From NCBI GenBank assembly GCA_934086485.1, contig CAKOIF010000028.1, forward strand, positions 1 through 5,357: a DNA stretch of 5,357 bases, in the 5' to 3' direction. The stretch comes from an uncultured Bacilli bacterium. GTDB taxonomy: Bacteria > Bacillota_I > Bacilli_A > RF39 > UBA660. The notes beneath the pieces were generated by a model. The model was not told the DNA's origin. It did not search any database and saw only the letters and a list, made by a program, of their open reading frames with translations. Made by a program: the position numbers and the translations under genes. Positions 4,187 to 5,357 of the stretch are shown here, in pieces (positions within the stretch are counted from its first letter, which is position 1; every line of letters begins with the position of its first letter).

Positions 4187-5077
4187 CTATTTTAAAACAA
4201 TATTCACAAAATCTTTTGCTACATGATTAATTGTTTTTTTAGGATAAATAATACCAATAGCATTTATAGGCATTTTTTCTTTTAATTCAATTTTAACTAA
4301 ATCATATTCTTCTATTTCATCTTCTATAAAGTATCCGATAAAATCATTTTTCTTTATAAAATCTGCCATAAGTTTTGAATCAGGCATTTGATATTTTGGA
4401 TCTAACTCAACATCATTTCTTTGTAATATTTCATCTAGCATTTGCCTTCTTCTAGAACTACCTGAAATAACTAAATCATAATTAGTTAAATCTTTTAAAC
4501 TTTTAATTTTATTTTTTATTTTTTCATAATAGGATTTAGAACAAGCAAAGCAGGTATTATATTGGGTAATAGGTTTCACTTCTAAATCTAACTTTTCACT
4601 ATAATTTATATTAGGTAAGTAATCAATTAATACATCTATTTTATGATTAATTAGATAATCATTTAAGTTAGAGGCACTATCGGTTTTAATATTTATTTTT
4701 GCTTTTGGATATAATTTAATAAAATCGGAAAGATAATCAGATAATATGAAATCTGCAATATTTCTTGTAGTTCCTACAGTTAAAATTACATCTAAATTAG
4801 AAGATAATTCATCAGCACTAAAAACTTCAATACTATTAAAAAACTTATCTAATTTATTATATATTCTTTCGCCATCAAGTGTTAATTCAAAACCTTTATT
4901 AGTTGTTTTTAACAATTTTAAGTCCAAAATATTTTCTAATTGTTGAACACTTCTACTTAAACTAGACTGTGAAATACTATGCTTTCTTCCTGCCTCTGAA
5001 TAACTCTTTTCTTTGGCAGAAATATAAAAATCATAATAATAATTAAAATTGCCCCTTAAATCATTAAGTTCAAACAT
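4187..5077 (-). CDS. LysR-type transcriptional regulator
   Basis: The 296-aa product has the family's usual length and order. The N-terminal winged helix-turn-helix (about 10-70) includes SYSEAGRKHSISQSSLSRSV, where the recognition helix SQSSLSRSVQQLE (36-48) is nearly canonical, then LDLKLLKTTNKGFELTLDGE, typical of the wing. A short linker helix leads to the periplasmic-binding-protein-like effector domain from about residue 96, starting VILTVGTTRNIADFIL. TTG 5080 precedes ATG 5077; ATG is preferred, with AGGGGTGG (5091-5084) 6 nt upstream. It is transcribed alone, with its own promoter and terminator. Such proteins are tetrameric activators or repressors responding to a small metabolite and often autoregulate. 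A 22-bp dyad lies just upstream of its promoter and again upstream of the oxidoreductase gene, making both plausible targets. The ligand is unknown. Confidence 0.95.
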   Translation of the reverse strand: MFELNDLRGNFNYYYDFYISAKEKSYSEAGRKHSISQSSLSRSVQQLENILDLKLLKTTNKGFELTLDGERIYNKLDKFFNSIEVFSADELSSNLDVILTVGTTRNIADFILSDYLSDFIKLYPKAKINIKTDSASNLNDYLINHKIDVLIDYLPNINYSEKLDLEVKPITQYNTCFACSKSYYEKIKNKIKSLKDLTNYDLVISGSSRRRQMLDEILQRNDVELDPKYQMPDSKLMADFIKKNDFIGYFIEDEIEEYDLVKIELKEKMPINAIGIIYPKKTINHVAKDFVNIVLK

Positions 5078-5104
5078 CAATAACCACCCCTGAAATTGCT
5101 TTAT

Positions 5105-5133
5105 ATACTACTATAAAAAAAGATAAATGTCAA
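5105..5133 (-). promoter_or_regulatory. Strong sigma-A promoter of the LysR-type regulator
   Basis: Minus strand: consensus -35 TTGACA (5133-5128), exactly 17 nt, -10 TAGTAT (5110-5105). Start near 5098, about 21 nt before the ATG. The shared dyad ends 4 bp upstream of the -35, so a protein bound there would be next to or in contact with RNA polymerase. Confidence 0.75.
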
Positions 5134-5137
5134 TAGT

Positions 5138-5159
5138 TGCTATGCAAAATTGCACAGCA
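5138..5159. repeat. Shared 22-bp imperfect dyad, copy 2
   Basis: Identical over 22 bp to 2981-3002 and in direct orientation, but with different flanks and no T-run on either strand, so here it is not a functional terminator. Its centre is about 50 bp upstream of the inferred LysR start point and it abuts the -35, as expected for an autoregulatory site. The symmetric core is TGCAAAATTGCA (T-N10-A), close to but not exactly the T-N11-A pattern common for the family. Confidence 0.8.
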
Positions 5160-5173
5160 GCAAAATTTTAGAT

Positions 5174-5357
5174 TTAATTAATACTATTAAAAAGCTTACG
5201 GTTTATGTCCTTTATACAAAGTTTTTTATAATTTTGTAACATAGAAAAAAACAAATCTTCTATATCAGTTGATCTGCTCTATAAATTGTAATTTAGCAAT
5301 TACTCTATTCTTTATCTAAAGTCTGTGAAACTAATTTTAAATATGTAGTTAAATCTC
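5174..5357 (-). pseudogene. Possible frameshifted 3' end of a decayed gene
   Basis: The only minus frame open at the right edge reads DLTTYLKLVSQTLDKE and stops at TAG 5307-5305. A second frame reads IKNRVIAKLQFIEQIN (5315-5268, stop TGA 5267-5265). A third reads STDIEDLFFSMLQNYKKL from 5272 on, continuing to TAA 5176-5174. Joined by two frameshifts, these give a continuous, helix-rich, protein-like stretch. The first segment alone could instead be a normal C-terminus. In such A+T-rich DNA any frame tends to look protein-like, so the call is weak. No family is recognised, and no terminator is visible after it. Confidence 0.3.

Noticed and set aside
4746..4946. Plus-strand open frame of 66 codons
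   Set aside because: Antisense to the LysR helix-turn-helix region; no start signals.
5285..5304. GTAATT-TAGC-AATTAC palindrome near the right edge
   Set aside because: Six A+T-rich pairs without a T-run; no promoter or gene placement gives it a role.
1..5357. CRISPR array, tRNA or rRNA genes, insertion sequence
   Set aside because: No regularly spaced repeats beyond the two-unit tandem at 1133-1176, no cloverleaf or rRNA-like GC-rich stretch, and no transposase or terminal inverted repeats seen.

Overview
The window is strongly A+T-rich. All supported genes lie on the minus strand, so transcription runs from high to low coordinates. Strong Shine-Dalgarno (SD) sequences, T-rich intrinsic terminators, sigma-A-type promoters and the gene families point to a low-GC Firmicute (Clostridia or Bacilli/Erysipelotrichia-like). 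Tryptophan is encoded by TGG, so there is no sign of TGA recoding. I cannot name a species.

In order of transcription: the right edge (5174-5357) holds broken coding-like segments in three frames, probably the decayed 3' end of a gene. Next is a LysR-type regulator (5077-4187) with its own promoter and terminator. A two-gene operon follows, encoding a histidine-acid-type phosphatase (4092-3565) and a Nudix hydrolase (3538-3005), closed by a strong terminator. Then comes an unusually long Gfo/Idh/MocA-type NAD(P)-dependent oxidoreductase (2906-1182) with a good -10 and a poor -35.

A 22-bp imperfect dyad is present twice, identically: just upstream of the LysR promoter (5138-5159), and as the stem of the Nudix terminator (2981-3002), which lies about 62 bp upstream of the inferred oxidoreductase start point. 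This spacing suggests, but does not prove, a LysR operator linking the regulator to the oxidoreductase gene.

The left third is a different module. A 174-aa sigma-region-4-like (ArpU/RinA-type) regulator (798-274) has a complex leader: two promoters, a hairpin with an SD in its loop, a 31-codon upstream ORF containing a perfect 10-bp dyad, and a terminator hairpin whose 5' arm is formed by the last codons of that ORF. This has the layout of a translation-controlled attenuator. Beyond it are a 9-codon ORF with a consensus SD and the first 16 codons of a membrane or secreted protein that runs off the left edge.

The regulator module looks phage- or mobile-element-derived, and the enzyme module looks like an accessory metabolic cluster. 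Substrates cannot be deduced from sequence alone.
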